This document shows, piece by piece, positions 46,054 through 55,090 of a DNA stretch of 64,000 nt. Source of the DNA: Halopolyspora algeriensis (GTDB taxonomy: Bacteria; Actinomycetota; Actinomycetes; Mycobacteriales; Pseudonocardiaceae). The notes beneath the pieces were generated by a model. The model saw only the letters and a list, made by a program, of their open reading frames with translations. It searched no databases and had not been told where the DNA came from. The translations under genes were made by a program, and so were the position numbers. Positions within the stretch are counted from its first letter, which is position 1, and every line of letters begins with the position of its first letter. Location: assembly GCF_003337235.1 (NCBI RefSeq), contig NZ_QPJC01000007.1:1-64000 (forward strand), written 5' to 3'.

Positions 46054-47769
46054 TCACCAGTCGCGGAGCAGGTGACTCATCGTCTCGGCGGAAACCGGAT
46101 CACCGTAGACGGAGCCCGCTGCGACCTCGCAGCCCTTCGAGTGCCACCAGGAGGCCTGCTGTTCGGTGTCCATCCCGACCACGGCGATCGGCACACCGCA
46201 GTCCCGGACCAGCGGGATCGCCCCCGCGACCGCGCGCACCTCGGGGGCGTCTTCGGTATCGCGCTCGTGGATCAACCGCACGAGGTCACTCGAGAACCGC
46301 ACCGCATGCACCGGAAGGTCCCGCAGGCAGCGCAGTTCCTCCGGACAGGCCCGGAAATCGTGCAGAGCGGTTCGCACCCCCATCGTGTCGAGCACGTGCA
46401 CGTTGCCCCGTGCCTCGCCGGAACCGTCCAGCAGTGCCGTCGCCGGCATCCCCAGCCACATCCGCTCCGGGTCGAGCTCCCCGTCTCCGAGAACCTCGCG
46501 CACCCTGGCCACCAAGTCGGGATCTTGAGCCTGATTCGGACTGAGAGCCCCCAGGAGCCGCACCCGGTACCCCTCGCGGTGCCACGTGTCGAGCTGCTTC
46601 CACGCCGTGGCCAGCATCCAGTCCCGCAAGGACAGGGTGACGCCGGAGCGTTCCGCGAGTCGCAGGCACTCGGTGTGGCCGAGCCGTCCGTAACCGTGCG
46701 GCTGCCAGCTCAGCTGCACCTCCACAGCGACCAGTCGCCGGTCGTCCATGGACACCAGGGGTCGGTAGCCGACCTCGAACTCACCGAGTTCCAGCGCCCC
46801 CGGCATGATGGCGGCCAGCTTGGCCTCGATCTGCTCTTCCGGAGCACGGTCCGGGTCGAACAGCGCCCACTGCCGCTTGCCCGCCGTCTCCGCGCGGCGC
46901 AATGCCACATCGGCCCCCCAGACCATGTCGGCGGGTGCCACTTCCCCCACGGCACGCTGGATCACGCCGATACTCGCCGAGGTCGCGATCCCGTGCTCGC
47001 CGACATAGATCGGTTCGGCCAGCTCCTCGTTGATCAGCGCCGCGAACGACGCGATCCCGGGGGTGTCCGGCGACTGCCGCAGCAGGATCGCGAACTCGGT
47101 TCCTCCGAGCCGGGCCACCATTCCGGTTTCCCCGTCGATCAACTGCTCCAGGCGTCCGGCCACCGCCCGGATGATGGTGTCGCCCGCTTCGTAGCCCAGA
47201 CCGTCGTTGACGAGCTCGAACCCGTCGAGACCGAGATGGTAGAGCGTCAGTGTGGCGTCCTTGGGCAGGTTCGCCAGCGCGGCCTCCAGGCGCGTGCGGA
47301 AATACTGGCGATTGGGCAGCCCGGTCATGGCATCGTGCAGCGCCTGATGCCGCAGGCGGTCCTGCAGCGAGCTCAGTTCACGGAGATCCTCGATCATGGT
47401 GACGGAATGGAGTGGCGTGCCGTCGGCGTCACGCAGCATCGACACGGCCAGGTAGGTCCAGGCCCTGTTCCCGTCGGCGCGGACCAGATTGCGCCGCTCG
47501 TGCAGACCCCGGCGGGTTCCCTCGGCCAGCTCGGTGTACGAGGCAGCGAGGCTTCCGGCTTCCTCCGGATCGAACAGATCGTGAATCGTCGCCGACCGCA
47601 GATCCTGCTCGGAGTAGCCGAGCAGGTCTCTCAGCGCGGTGTTCGTCTCGACGAACGTGCCGTCCAGGTCGCAGATCGCCACCCCGATGGGGGTGGTGGT
47701 GAACACCTCCCGGAAGCGCGTTTCGCTGAGCCGCAGTTCCCGTTCGTCACCCGAATCCTCGACCGTCAT
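46054..47769 (-). CDS. PAS-GGDEF-EAL protein with degenerate catalytic motifs
   Basis: 571 aa. A PAS/PAC sensor (about 10-135, FREVFTTTPIGVAICDLDG) is followed by a diguanylate-cyclase domain whose signature reads RLGGTEFAI: GGTEF instead of GGDEF. The EAL domain has EVQ where E-A-L is expected (LVAVEVQLSW), and later EAL acidic residues are not conserved (ALHDFRACPEELRCL in place of DDFG). It is therefore likely a c-di-GMP-insensitive or binding-only regulator rather than an enzyme. It starts at ATG 47769. Confidence 0.87.
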   Translation of the reverse strand: MTVEDSGDERELRLSETRFREVFTTTPIGVAICDLDGTFVETNTALRDLLGYSEQDLRSATIHDLFDPEEAGSLAASYTELAEGTRRGLHERRNLVRADGNRAWTYLAVSMLRDADGTPLHSVTMIEDLRELSSLQDRLRHQALHDAMTGLPNRQYFRTRLEAALANLPKDATLTLYHLGLDGFELVNDGLGYEAGDTIIRAVAGRLEQLIDGETGMVARLGGTEFAILLRQSPDTPGIASFAALINEELAEPIYVGEHGIATSASIGVIQRAVGEVAPADMVWGADVALRRAETAGKRQWALFDPDRAPEEQIEAKLAAIMPGALELGEFEVGYRPLVSMDDRRLVAVEVQLSWQPHGYGRLGHTECLRLAERSGVTLSLRDWMLATAWKQLDTWHREGYRVRLLGALSPNQAQDPDLVARVREVLGDGELDPERMWLGMPATALLDGSGEARGNVHVLDTMGVRTALHDFRACPEELRCLRDLPVHAVRFSSDLVRLIHERDTEDAPEVRAVAGAIPLVRDCGVPIAVVGMDTEQQASWWHSKGCEVAAGSVYGDPVSAETMSHLLRDW

Positions 47770-48150
47770 GCCGTTCGCCCCGTAACGACCCTGTTCACGA
47801 GCATGTCCCGAATCCGACCTCTGCGGCCGTTGTCCGGTCTTTCGATCTCCTCGATGCCTCGGCCCACGAGCGGAGGCGGAGTGAGCCCGCACTGCGGTGC
47901 AGCACGGCGGCCTCTCCGGGGGTTCGGGGTGCCTGCTCGGTCACGTCACATCCCTGCGTAGCTTCTCTGCGTGTGCACCAGACTACTGGGGGATACCGCT
48001 CCGGGGGAGCACCGGCCCGCGATCATCGACACGTCACTTCGTATCCACTCGATCAGGCGAGTGATCGGCTGTTGGTGTCGGATCGATGTCGGGCACGGTC
48101 GAAGGCGGGAACCCCATTCGGCAGCTCCCTGCCTCACTCCACGGCCTTGG
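47770..48150. other. Intergenic region with a dyad, no gene
   Basis: 381 bases between the GGDEF/EAL gene and the aldo/keto reductase gene. No convincing coding frame is seen. CACTCG (48046-48051) and CGAGTG (48058-48063) form a 6-bp dyad with a 6-nt spacer, a possible terminator for the reductase gene or operator for the downstream gene. Confidence 0.5.
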
Positions 48151-49053
48151 CTACTCCACGGCCTCCAGGGTTTCGCCATCGGCCACGAGCGCGTCGAGTT
48201 CGGCCACATCGGCGCCCGTGAGCTCGATACCGGCCGCAGCGGTGTTCTCCTCCAGGTGCCGCGGCGAGGACGTGCCCGGAATCAGCAGGATGTTCGGTGA
48301 CCGCTGCAGCAGCCACGCCAGCGCCACCTGCGCCTGGGTCGCGCTGTGCCGCTCGGCCACGGCGCGGAGGACCTCGTCCTCACGGGCCCTGCTGTCGGTG
48401 AAACCCGAGCCCAGCGGGAAGAAGGGCACGAAAGCGGCCCCGACCTCGGTAGCCCTGGTCAGCAGGGCCGCAGCCGAGCGATTCACGAGATTGTAGAGAT
48501 TCTGCACCGCCGCGATCGGCGCGATCGCACGAGCCTGCTCGAACTGCTCCACCGACACGTGCGAAAGCCCGATCGTGCGGATCAGTCCCGCCTGCCGGAG
48601 TTCGTCCAGCGCGCCGACCCGGTCTTCGAGCACCTGGCCGGACTCACCGTCCATGAAGCGCAGGTAGACCAGGTCCAGAGTCTCCCTGCGCAGGCGCCGC
48701 AGGTTGTCGTGCACCTGGGCGCGCAATGCGTCCGGGTGACTCAGCGGCAGCCAGCCACCCCGCTGATCGCGGTAGGCACCGATCTTGGTGGCCAGCACCA
48801 GGTTCTCACCGTAGGGAGACAGCGCCTCGGCGATCAGCTCGTTGACCACCCACGGCCCGTAGAAGTCACTGGTGTCGATGTGGTTGATCCCCAGCTCGAC
48901 GGCACGGCGCAGGATGCGCACGGCGCGGTCGTGGTCGGCGGGCGGGCCGAACACACCGGGGCCTGCGAGCTGCATCGCACCGAATCCGACCCGGTTGACG
49001 GTCAGGCCCTCACCCAGTTCCAGAGCACCACCGAGGGTGGTCGATGTCGTCAT
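48151..49053 (-). CDS. Aldo/keto reductase with altered catalytic His
   Basis: 300 aa TIM barrel. The catalytic Asp and Tyr are in INHIDTSDFYGPWVVNELI and the Lys in LATKIG. The position where most AKRs have the catalytic His (L-x-H-x-x-D) reads LVYLRFMDG, so the His is replaced by Arg. NADPH binding is indicated by IPGTSSPRHLEEN near the end. This Arg variant occurs in some actinomycete AKRs as I recall; reductase activity may be changed. ATG 49053 is chosen over an upstream one at 49083. Confidence 0.9.
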   Translation of the reverse strand: MTTSTTLGGALELGEGLTVNRVGFGAMQLAGPGVFGPPADHDRAVRILRRAVELGINHIDTSDFYGPWVVNELIAEALSPYGENLVLATKIGAYRDQRGGWLPLSHPDALRAQVHDNLRRLRRETLDLVYLRFMDGESGQVLEDRVGALDELRQAGLIRTIGLSHVSVEQFEQARAIAPIAAVQNLYNLVNRSAAALLTRATEVGAAFVPFFPLGSGFTDSRAREDEVLRAVAERHSATQAQVALAWLLQRSPNILLIPGTSSPRHLEENTAAAGIELTGADVAELDALVADGETLEAVE

Positions 49054-49143
49054 CACGAGGTGATGCTGGTCCAGTCGAAGCATGTCGGCAACCGGATAGT
49101 GGACAACATCGCAGATTTCCGCCGATCGCTGCGTCCGAGATGC

Positions 49144-49851
49144 TCACTCCTGCGGCGGGAGCAGCAGCCAGTGCCCGCCGAGTCCCACGGATCCGATGCC
49201 GATGGCGAACCACGATGCGAGCCACACCACTGCGGGCAGACCGGTCAGGCGCGCGAGCTGGTCGGCATCGGAATTCGCGGCTCTCCCTCCTCTGCGCTTA
49301 CCGCCCAGTTCGAGGAGGGGACGGATCCCGCCGAAGAGCAGGAACCAGCTCAGCAGCTCACCGGACAACGCCCGCACGGCGGAAGCGGCCCACCACGACA
49401 CCGCGAACACCAGTGCCGCGGTGGCGAGCACCGACAGCACACCATAGGCATTGCGCAGGGCCGGCAGCATCGCGACGAGCAAGCCGACGGTGATCCACAG
49501 CATCGTCCGGGTTCGATCGGTGGCGACCAGCCACGCCCCGGCAAGTCCCAGCAGCGATACGGCCGGGTAGCCGGCGAACAGGGTCGCGACCATGCCGGGG
49601 CCGGTGGCGCGGCCCGTCGAGACCGTGAGCCCGGAGGTGTCGGAGTGCAGCCGGATCCCGTCGAGTCTGCGACCGCTGAGCAGGGCGACCACGGCGTGGC
49701 CGCCCTCGTGTGCGATGGTCACCACACTGCGCAGCAGCGGCCAGAACGTCCGGGAGCCGACCAGGACGAGAGCCGCCGCTGCGACGGCCGCCGCGATCAG
49801 GTTGCCGGGATCGTGCAGCAACAGCGCGAGCCGCCGCGATAATTCGTCCAC
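49144..49851 (-). CDS. M50B-like membrane zinc metallopeptidase
   Basis: 235 aa with about six membrane helices. The zinc-binding HExxH motif lies in VTIAHEGGHAVVALLSG (about residue 48-52). GYPAVSLLGLAGA and a C-terminal Asn/Asp-containing segment follow. It belongs to the short actinobacterial M50B-like group (PF13398), often without known substrates. It starts at ATG 49851. It is separate from the amidohydrolase gene upstream on the same strand (112-nt gap). Confidence 0.85.
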   Translation of the reverse strand: MDELSRRLALLLHDPGNLIAAAVAAAALVLVGSRTFWPLLRSVVTIAHEGGHAVVALLSGRRLDGIRLHSDTSGLTVSTGRATGPGMVATLFAGYPAVSLLGLAGAWLVATDRTRTMLWITVGLLVAMLPALRNAYGVLSVLATAALVFAVSWWAASAVRALSGELLSWFLLFGGIRPLLELGGKRRGGRAANSDADQLARLTGLPAVVWLASWFAIGIGSVGLGGHWLLLPPQE

Positions 49852-49963
49852 AGGAGATACTCACCGTCCGGGGCCGGGTTTGCCTCCACAGGGTGCCATG
49901 CCGTCCGGGCGGGCCGGGCGGGAGCGCCTTCTCCTCCGCGTCGGGCCCTCGTGAGAGCACTCC

Positions 49964-51307
49964 TCAGCCGAAGAAGGTGGTGACGTCGAGGGCACCGCCG
50001 GCCGCTTCGAACTCGTCTCCCACCGCCCGGCGCAGCGCCGCGTCGGCGAGGTAGTCCGCAGTGGTCGAGGCCAACCCGACCGCCCCGTCGAGGACCGCAC
50101 GGTCGCCGGTCGCCGACCCGGCGGCGGCGGCGAATTCCGCCGTGTGCAACGCCAGGTTCTCGCCCTCCAGAGCGATCATCGGGTGGATCGCGGGCATGCG
50201 GTGGCTGAGATTGCCGAGATCGGTCGAGCCCGTGAGATATTCCGGTACGACACCGCGAGGCAAGGAGGTCCGCCCGCGCCGCGACTGGTGCCGGGCCCAG
50301 CAGGCGGCCAGCGTGTCGTTGTGCCGGATCGGCAGGTACGCCGGGTTCCGGTCCCACCGCACTTCGATCCCGCACCCGGTCATCTCGGCCGCACCTGCGG
50401 CCACGGCCTCCACCCGCCGTGCCAGATCGTGCAGCGGTCCCGGCTCCGCGGAGCGGAGGTAGAACAGCGCCGCCGCACGGTCCGGCACCACGTTCGGGCG
50501 CTTGCCGCCCTCGGTGATGATTCCGTGCACCCGGTCGGTCGACGGGAGGTGCTGGCGCATCGCGGCAACACCCTGATAGGCGGCGACCACGGCATCCAGG
50601 GCGTTGCGTCCCATGAACGGCTGCGCCGAAGCGTGTGCGGCCACACCGTGGAAAACCATCTCGACCTGGCGGCGCCCGAGAAACGGGTGCACGGCGATGT
50701 CGTGGGAGAACGGGTGCAGCATCACCACGGCATCCACATCGTCGAAGACACCCTGCCGGGCGAGCAGCTCCTTGCCACCGCCACCTTCCTCGGCGGGCGT
50801 GCCGATGAGGCTCACCCTGCCACCGAGGGACTCGACCACCGGTGCAGCGCCGAGGAACCCGCCCGTGCCTGCGGCACAGATGATGTTGTGGCCACAACCG
50901 TGACCGATGCCGGGCAGCGCGTCGTACTCGGCCAGCACGGCCACATGCGGATGTCCCGCACCGGCCACGACCCGGAAGGCGGTGGCAAGTCCGCCGAGCT
51001 CCGTCTCCACCCGGTGACCGTGGCGCCGCAGCAGCCCCGTGACCCGCTCCACCGAGTGATGCTCGGCGAAACCCTCCTCGGGGTGCGCGTGCAGGTCCCG
51101 GCTCAGGCCCACGAGTTCGTCGGCGTGAGCGAGCACGCTCTGCTCGATCTCGTCGTGCCGTGCCCGTCCGGCGCCGTCGAAGGTCGACTCGATCGGCTCG
51201 GCAGCCGCCACGGCACGTTCGGTGGCTGCGGTGACCGCTCGCAGGTAGGAGTCGTCGGCAACCACGGGTTCGGCGGCGGGGTCCCCGCCGGGGTCGATCA
51301 CACTCAC
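49964..51307 (-). CDS. M20D-family amidohydrolase
   Basis: 447 aa. Metal ligands are seen in AEYDALPGIGHGCGHNIICAAG, TPAEEGGGGKELL (catalytic/ligand Glu) and FHGVAAHASAQPFMGRNALDA (dimerisation-domain His). It resembles AbgB/PatM-type aminoacylases that hydrolyse N-acyl amino acids or p-aminobenzoyl-glutamate. The GTG at 51307 overlaps the stop of the EI24-like gene in GTGA; a second GTG at 51301 is possible. The N-terminal 45 residues are poorly conserved. Confidence 0.9.
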   Translation of the reverse strand: MSVIDPGGDPAAEPVVADDSYLRAVTAATERAVAAAEPIESTFDGAGRARHDEIEQSVLAHADELVGLSRDLHAHPEEGFAEHHSVERVTGLLRRHGHRVETELGGLATAFRVVAGAGHPHVAVLAEYDALPGIGHGCGHNIICAAGTGGFLGAAPVVESLGGRVSLIGTPAEEGGGGKELLARQGVFDDVDAVVMLHPFSHDIAVHPFLGRRQVEMVFHGVAAHASAQPFMGRNALDAVVAAYQGVAAMRQHLPSTDRVHGIITEGGKRPNVVPDRAAALFYLRSAEPGPLHDLARRVEAVAAGAAEMTGCGIEVRWDRNPAYLPIRHNDTLAACWARHQSRRGRTSLPRGVVPEYLTGSTDLGNLSHRMPAIHPMIALEGENLALHTAEFAAAAGSATGDRAVLDGAVGLASTTADYLADAALRRAVGDEFEAAGGALDVTTFFG

Positions 51308-52077
51308 ACCCCGGACTGTAAGTCCTGCGAACCGGCCGGGGCCGGATCGAGCACCCGGTGTGCCAGCAACGTGCCACCGACGACGGCGGAGGGAATCACC
51401 ACGAGCTGCGCCACCGGGACGAGGCAGAGGAGGTAGGTCGGCAGCCCGAAACCGAGTACCCGAGCACGGTGGCGCCGCAGCATCCGGTGTCGCTCGCCGA
51501 TCCGGAAACCGCCGCGCTGGAAGACCGGGCCCACCATCTCCAGACCGATCACCCACGCACCGAACAGCACCGCCAGGATCGGTGCGGTGACCTGCCCGGC
51601 CAGCGGGACGAGTCCGACGGCGAACAGGACGAGCGCACCGGCGATCGCGATCAGCACGAGCGTGACCGAATCCCGCAATCCCCGCCCTGCCTGGCGCACC
51701 CACCCGGCGCCTTCACCGGTTCCGTCCAGGCCGAGCCTCCTCTCGGCGACCTCGGCGATGTGTTCGTAGAAGGGTCCGCCGATCAGCAGCGTCAGAGCGA
51801 TGAACGACAGTGATCCCACCACCGCGGCGCCACCGACGAGGGCGATCCCCACGGCGATTCGGATCGCGCGCCGCCAGAAGAGGGCCCAGTCGTCGGCGAA
51901 GGGCGTCATCCAGCCGATCAGGTCCCCGCTGACGTAGAGCAGCGTTCCCAGACCGCCCAGCAGCAGGACCGCGCTCAGCAGTGCCGGAACCATCCCGATC
52001 GCCAGCAGCTTCGGCGAGCGCAGGATGATCCCGAATCCGGTACCCAGGTTCCGGGCGCCGGCGATGAAGTCGCTCAC
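51304..52077 (-). CDS. EI24/CysZ-family membrane protein
   Basis: 257 aa with about four to six membrane helices, including LLAIGMVPALLSAVLLLGGLG, IAVGIALVGGAAVVGSLSF and LILIAIAGALVLFAVGLVPL-like segments. The N-terminal DFIAGARNLGTGFGIILRSPKLL and central GGPFYEHIAEVAERRLG are typical of EI24-domain proteins. CysZ in proteobacteria is a sulfate channel; the actinobacterial homologues have no assigned role. GTG 52077 is the start. It is coupled to the downstream amidohydrolase. Confidence 0.85.
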   Translation of the reverse strand: MSDFIAGARNLGTGFGIILRSPKLLAIGMVPALLSAVLLLGGLGTLLYVSGDLIGWMTPFADDWALFWRRAIRIAVGIALVGGAAVVGSLSFIALTLLIGGPFYEHIAEVAERRLGLDGTGEGAGWVRQAGRGLRDSVTLVLIAIAGALVLFAVGLVPLAGQVTAPILAVLFGAWVIGLEMVGPVFQRGGFRIGERHRMLRRHRARVLGFGLPTYLLCLVPVAQLVVIPSAVVGGTLLAHRVLDPAPAGSQDLQSGV

Positions 52078-52167
52078 GGTAATCCGTCTTTCGCGGTCAT
52101 GGCCCGCGGGCCTCGGTGCGGAAAGCACCGTGATCATATCCGCCCTCGGCCCCGCCGGACGGCGAGA

Positions 52168-52386
52168 TCACCGCTCGAGGCGGTTCTCCCGCCGGATGTG
52201 GCGACTGCTGCGGGGCGCGCGCGCCCACAGCGGATACGTGCGCCGCGGCCGGGACTGCCCCCGTTGGGCGTACAGCTCGACGAGCACCACATCGGGGTTC
52301 TCGCCGCCATGGCAGCGCCAGAGCATGGTCAGCAGCTCGTCCTCGTTCAGGACCCAGCGGCGGCTGAACACATCGCCGTCACTCAT
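52168..52386 (-). CDS. Small protein of unknown function
   Basis: 72 aa, basic, with an N-terminal MSDGDVFSRRWVLNEDELL followed by MLWRCHGGENPDVVLVELY and an Arg-rich tail. No family is recognised, but the first 50 residues look like a compact folded domain. It is separated from the EI24-like gene by about 90 nt and from the pdh operon by a terminator. Confidence 0.6.
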   Translation of the reverse strand: MSDGDVFSRRWVLNEDELLTMLWRCHGGENPDVVLVELYAQRGQSRPRRTYPLWARAPRSSRHIRRENRLER

Positions 52387-52520
52387 CGCCGTCACCCCCG
52401 AGCAGGTCGGCGGGCACCACAGGCGCCCGTGGTACGCGTACGGACGGTGCTGCCCTACTCGCAGGGTAGCCCATATCACAACTACCGAACGTGTTCGGCG
52501 GGCTGCTCGTACGCACGCGA

Positions 52521-52557
52521 ACGGCCCCGCAGTGGTCGGGGGGCACTGCGGGGCCGT
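52521..52557. terminator. Terminator downstream of pdhC
   Basis: ACGGCCCCGCAGTG (52521-52534) pairs with CACTGCGGGGCCGT (52544-52557), a perfect 14-bp stem with a 9-nt loop. It lies 130 nt past the pdhC stop and separates the operon from the small gene at 52168. Confidence 0.8.
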
Positions 52558-52688
52558 TCTCCTCCCCCAGGGGATTTCCGACAGAGACTGCCTGGGAATC
52601 GGTTTCTTCGCTCAAGGGATCCGCCCGAGCGCCAGCGACCCCCTCCGGTGGTTCAGCGACCACCCGACCAAGTCCCGAGGCGGTCCAT

Positions 52689-53981
52689 TCAAGCGATGAT
52701 GCGGAGCGGATCCTCCAACAGAGCGGTGAGCTGCTGCAGGAACACCGCTCCCACGGCCCCGTCGACCGCGCGGTGATCGGCCGACAGAGTCATGCGCATG
52801 ACCGTGCGGGCCACGAACTCACCATCGCGCACCCGCACCTCGTCCTTGGTCTCGCCGACCGCGAGGATCGCGGCCTCCGGCGGGTTGATGACCGCGGAGA
52901 ACTCCTCGATACCGAACATGCCCAGGTTCGACACGCTGAACGTGCTGCCCGTCATCTCGTCCGGCTTCAGCTTCCCCTCGCGGGCGCGCCCGGCCTTCTC
53001 CCGGCCCTCGGCGGCGATCTCCGAGACGCTCTTGCGGTCGGCGTCGGTGATCACCGGAACCACCAGACCGGATTCGATCGCCACCGCAACACCGAGGTGG
53101 ATCCGCTTGTGCTGCAGCAGCTTGTCCCCGGCGAAGGAGACGTTGACCGACGGGTTGGCGCGCAGCGCCGTGGCACACGCCTTGACCACCAGATCGTTGA
53201 CGCTGACCTTCGGCCCGCCTGCGGCCTGCAACCGCTCGTTGAGATCGGCCCGGAACGCCACGAGATCGGTCACGTCGACCGCGCTGGTGAGGTAGAAGTG
53301 CGGCGCCTGCTGCTTGCTCTCGGTCATGCGCCGCGCGATCACCTTGCGGATGTTGCCGAGCGGGATCTCCTCGACATCCTCGTCGGCACCGGCCGACGGG
53401 GCGGGGGCCGCCGTTGCCGCGGACGGGCTCTCGGAGGTGGCCTGCCCGGCGGGAGCTTCCGCGTCCGATGCCGCGGGCTGCTCGGCCGCGGCGGTGTCGA
53501 TGTCGACACGGATGATCCGGCCGTTCGGTCCGCTGCCTGCCACGTTCGCCAGGTCGACACCCCGATCCCGGGCGACCGCACGGGCCAGCGGTGATGCCTT
53601 CGGACGCTCGGCGCTGCCGGTTTCCCTCCCGGTCGCTGCCGGTGCCTCGGCGGGCTGCGCGGCCGCGGCGGATCGAGTCTGCTCCGAGGAGGCCTCCGTC
53701 GCGGGCTGCGACGGCTCGGCTTCCACCGAAGCCGCCGCCGCGCCGGAACCGTCCCCCACGAGGCCGATGGGGGTGCCGATCGGCACCGTCTGCCCCTCCT
53801 CGACGAGGATCTTCTCCAGAACTCCCTCGTCGTAGGCTTCCATCTCCATGATGGCCTTGTCGGTCTCGATCTCGGCCACCACGTCACCGCGTTCGACTCG
53901 ATCGCCGACCTGCTTGCGCCAGCTCGCGATCACGCCCTCCTCCATCGTGTCGGACAGGCGCGGCATGTGGATCTCGGTCAT
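52689..53981 (-). CDS. pdhC: Dihydrolipoamide acyltransferase (E2)
   Basis: 430 aa. A lipoyl domain (1-80) has Lys42 in ETDKAIMEM. An Ala/Pro/Ser/Glu linker precedes the subunit-binding domain (SPLARAVARDRGVDLANVAG). The C-terminal acyltransferase domain ends with the active site SADHRAVDGAVGAVF. It transfers the acyl group from E1-bound thiamine to CoA in a 2-oxo-acid dehydrogenase complex. It follows pdhB by 22 nt. One lipoyl domain suggests a PDH/acetoin-type E2. Confidence 0.93.
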   Translation of the reverse strand: MTEIHMPRLSDTMEEGVIASWRKQVGDRVERGDVVAEIETDKAIMEMEAYDEGVLEKILVEEGQTVPIGTPIGLVGDGSGAAAASVEAEPSQPATEASSEQTRSAAAAQPAEAPAATGRETGSAERPKASPLARAVARDRGVDLANVAGSGPNGRIIRVDIDTAAAEQPAASDAEAPAGQATSESPSAATAAPAPSAGADEDVEEIPLGNIRKVIARRMTESKQQAPHFYLTSAVDVTDLVAFRADLNERLQAAGGPKVSVNDLVVKACATALRANPSVNVSFAGDKLLQHKRIHLGVAVAIESGLVVPVITDADRKSVSEIAAEGREKAGRAREGKLKPDEMTGSTFSVSNLGMFGIEEFSAVINPPEAAILAVGETKDEVRVRDGEFVARTVMRMTLSADHRAVDGAVGAVFLQQLTALLEDPLRIIA

Positions 53982-54003
53982 GGTCTTCCTCGAAAAGTGG
54001 GGA

Positions 54004-54999
54004 TCACCGGCGGCGGCCGACGGCTTCCAGGGTTTCGTGCACGGCAGTGGTCAAGGACTCGGCCGAAGGCAGCGCGGCCCGCTCCAGCGGCTTGGCGTAG
54101 GGCAGCGGGACCTCGGCGGCGGCCACGCGGCGCACCGGCGCGTCGAGAGAATCGAAAGCACCGTCCGAGATGGACGCCGCGATCTCGGCGCCGATCCCGT
54201 AGGTCAGCCAGTCGTCCTCGGCGATCACGGCGCAGTTCGTCTTGCGCACCGATTCCACGAGGGTCTCGCGGTCCAGCGGGCGCAGGCTCCGCAGATCCAC
54301 CACCTCGGCCGAGATCCCCTCCTCGTCCTCGAGCTTGTCGGCCACCTGGTGAGCGACCGTCGCCATGCGGGAGTAGCCGATGATGGTGATGTCGTTGCCC
54401 GGCCTGCTCACCGCCGCCTTGCCGATCTCGGCCGGTTCGACGGTCTCGGGCACCTCGCCTTTGGTGTTGTAGAGGGCGAGGTTCTCCAGGAACAGCACCG
54501 GATCGTTGTCGGCGATCGAGGCCCGCAGCAGCGCCTTGGCATCGGCGGGGGTGCTCGGTGCGACCACCTTCAGTCCCGGCACGAACGCGTAGTACAGCTC
54601 GATGTTCTGCGAGTGGGTGGCGCCGAGCTGCTGACCGCCCCCGCCGGGAGTGCGCATGACCATGGGCACGCTGCACTGGCCGCCGAACATGCCGTAGATC
54701 TTGGCCGCGTGGTTGACGATCTGATCCAGCGCGATCAGCGAGAAGTTGATCGTCATGAGCTCGGCGACCGGGCGCAGGCCCTGCATCGCCGCCCCGACCG
54801 CCGCGCCGATGAAACCTTCCTCGGCGATCGGGGTGTCGCGCACCCGCTTCTCCCCGAACTCGTCGAGCAGTCCCGCGGTGATCTTGTAGGAGCCCTCGAA
54901 GACCCCGATCTCCTCGCCGATGAGGAAGACGTCCTCATCGGCGAGCATTTCCTCACGCAGTGTGTCGTGCAGCGCTTGCCGGTAGGTGATGACGGCCAA
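54004..54999 (-). CDS. pdhB: Pyruvate dehydrogenase E1 beta subunit
   Basis: 331 aa. The N-terminus AVITYRQALHDTLREEM, then FLIGEEIGVFEGSYKIT and TPIAEEGFIGAAVGAAMQGLRPVAE are the E1-beta signatures. SRMATVAHQ lies in the C-terminal transketolase domain. It forms the alpha2beta2 E1 with PdhA that decarboxylates a 2-oxo acid with thiamine diphosphate. The start is TTG 54999 with AGGAGA 7 nt upstream. An acetoin dehydrogenase is the alternative. Confidence 0.93.
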   Translation of the reverse strand: MAVITYRQALHDTLREEMLADEDVFLIGEEIGVFEGSYKITAGLLDEFGEKRVRDTPIAEEGFIGAAVGAAMQGLRPVAELMTINFSLIALDQIVNHAAKIYGMFGGQCSVPMVMRTPGGGGQQLGATHSQNIELYYAFVPGLKVVAPSTPADAKALLRASIADNDPVLFLENLALYNTKGEVPETVEPAEIGKAAVSRPGNDITIIGYSRMATVAHQVADKLEDEEGISAEVVDLRSLRPLDRETLVESVRKTNCAVIAEDDWLTYGIGAEIAASISDGAFDSLDAPVRRVAAAEVPLPYAKPLERAALPSAESLTTAVHETLEAVGRRR

Positions 55000-55090
55000 G
55001 GGTGTTTCTCCTGGAAGTACATCGTGAGCGACGTGGCCGTTCGGCACGCCATGTCCGCCCACGAACCGTGGTGGGTGATCGCTTGCGGCC

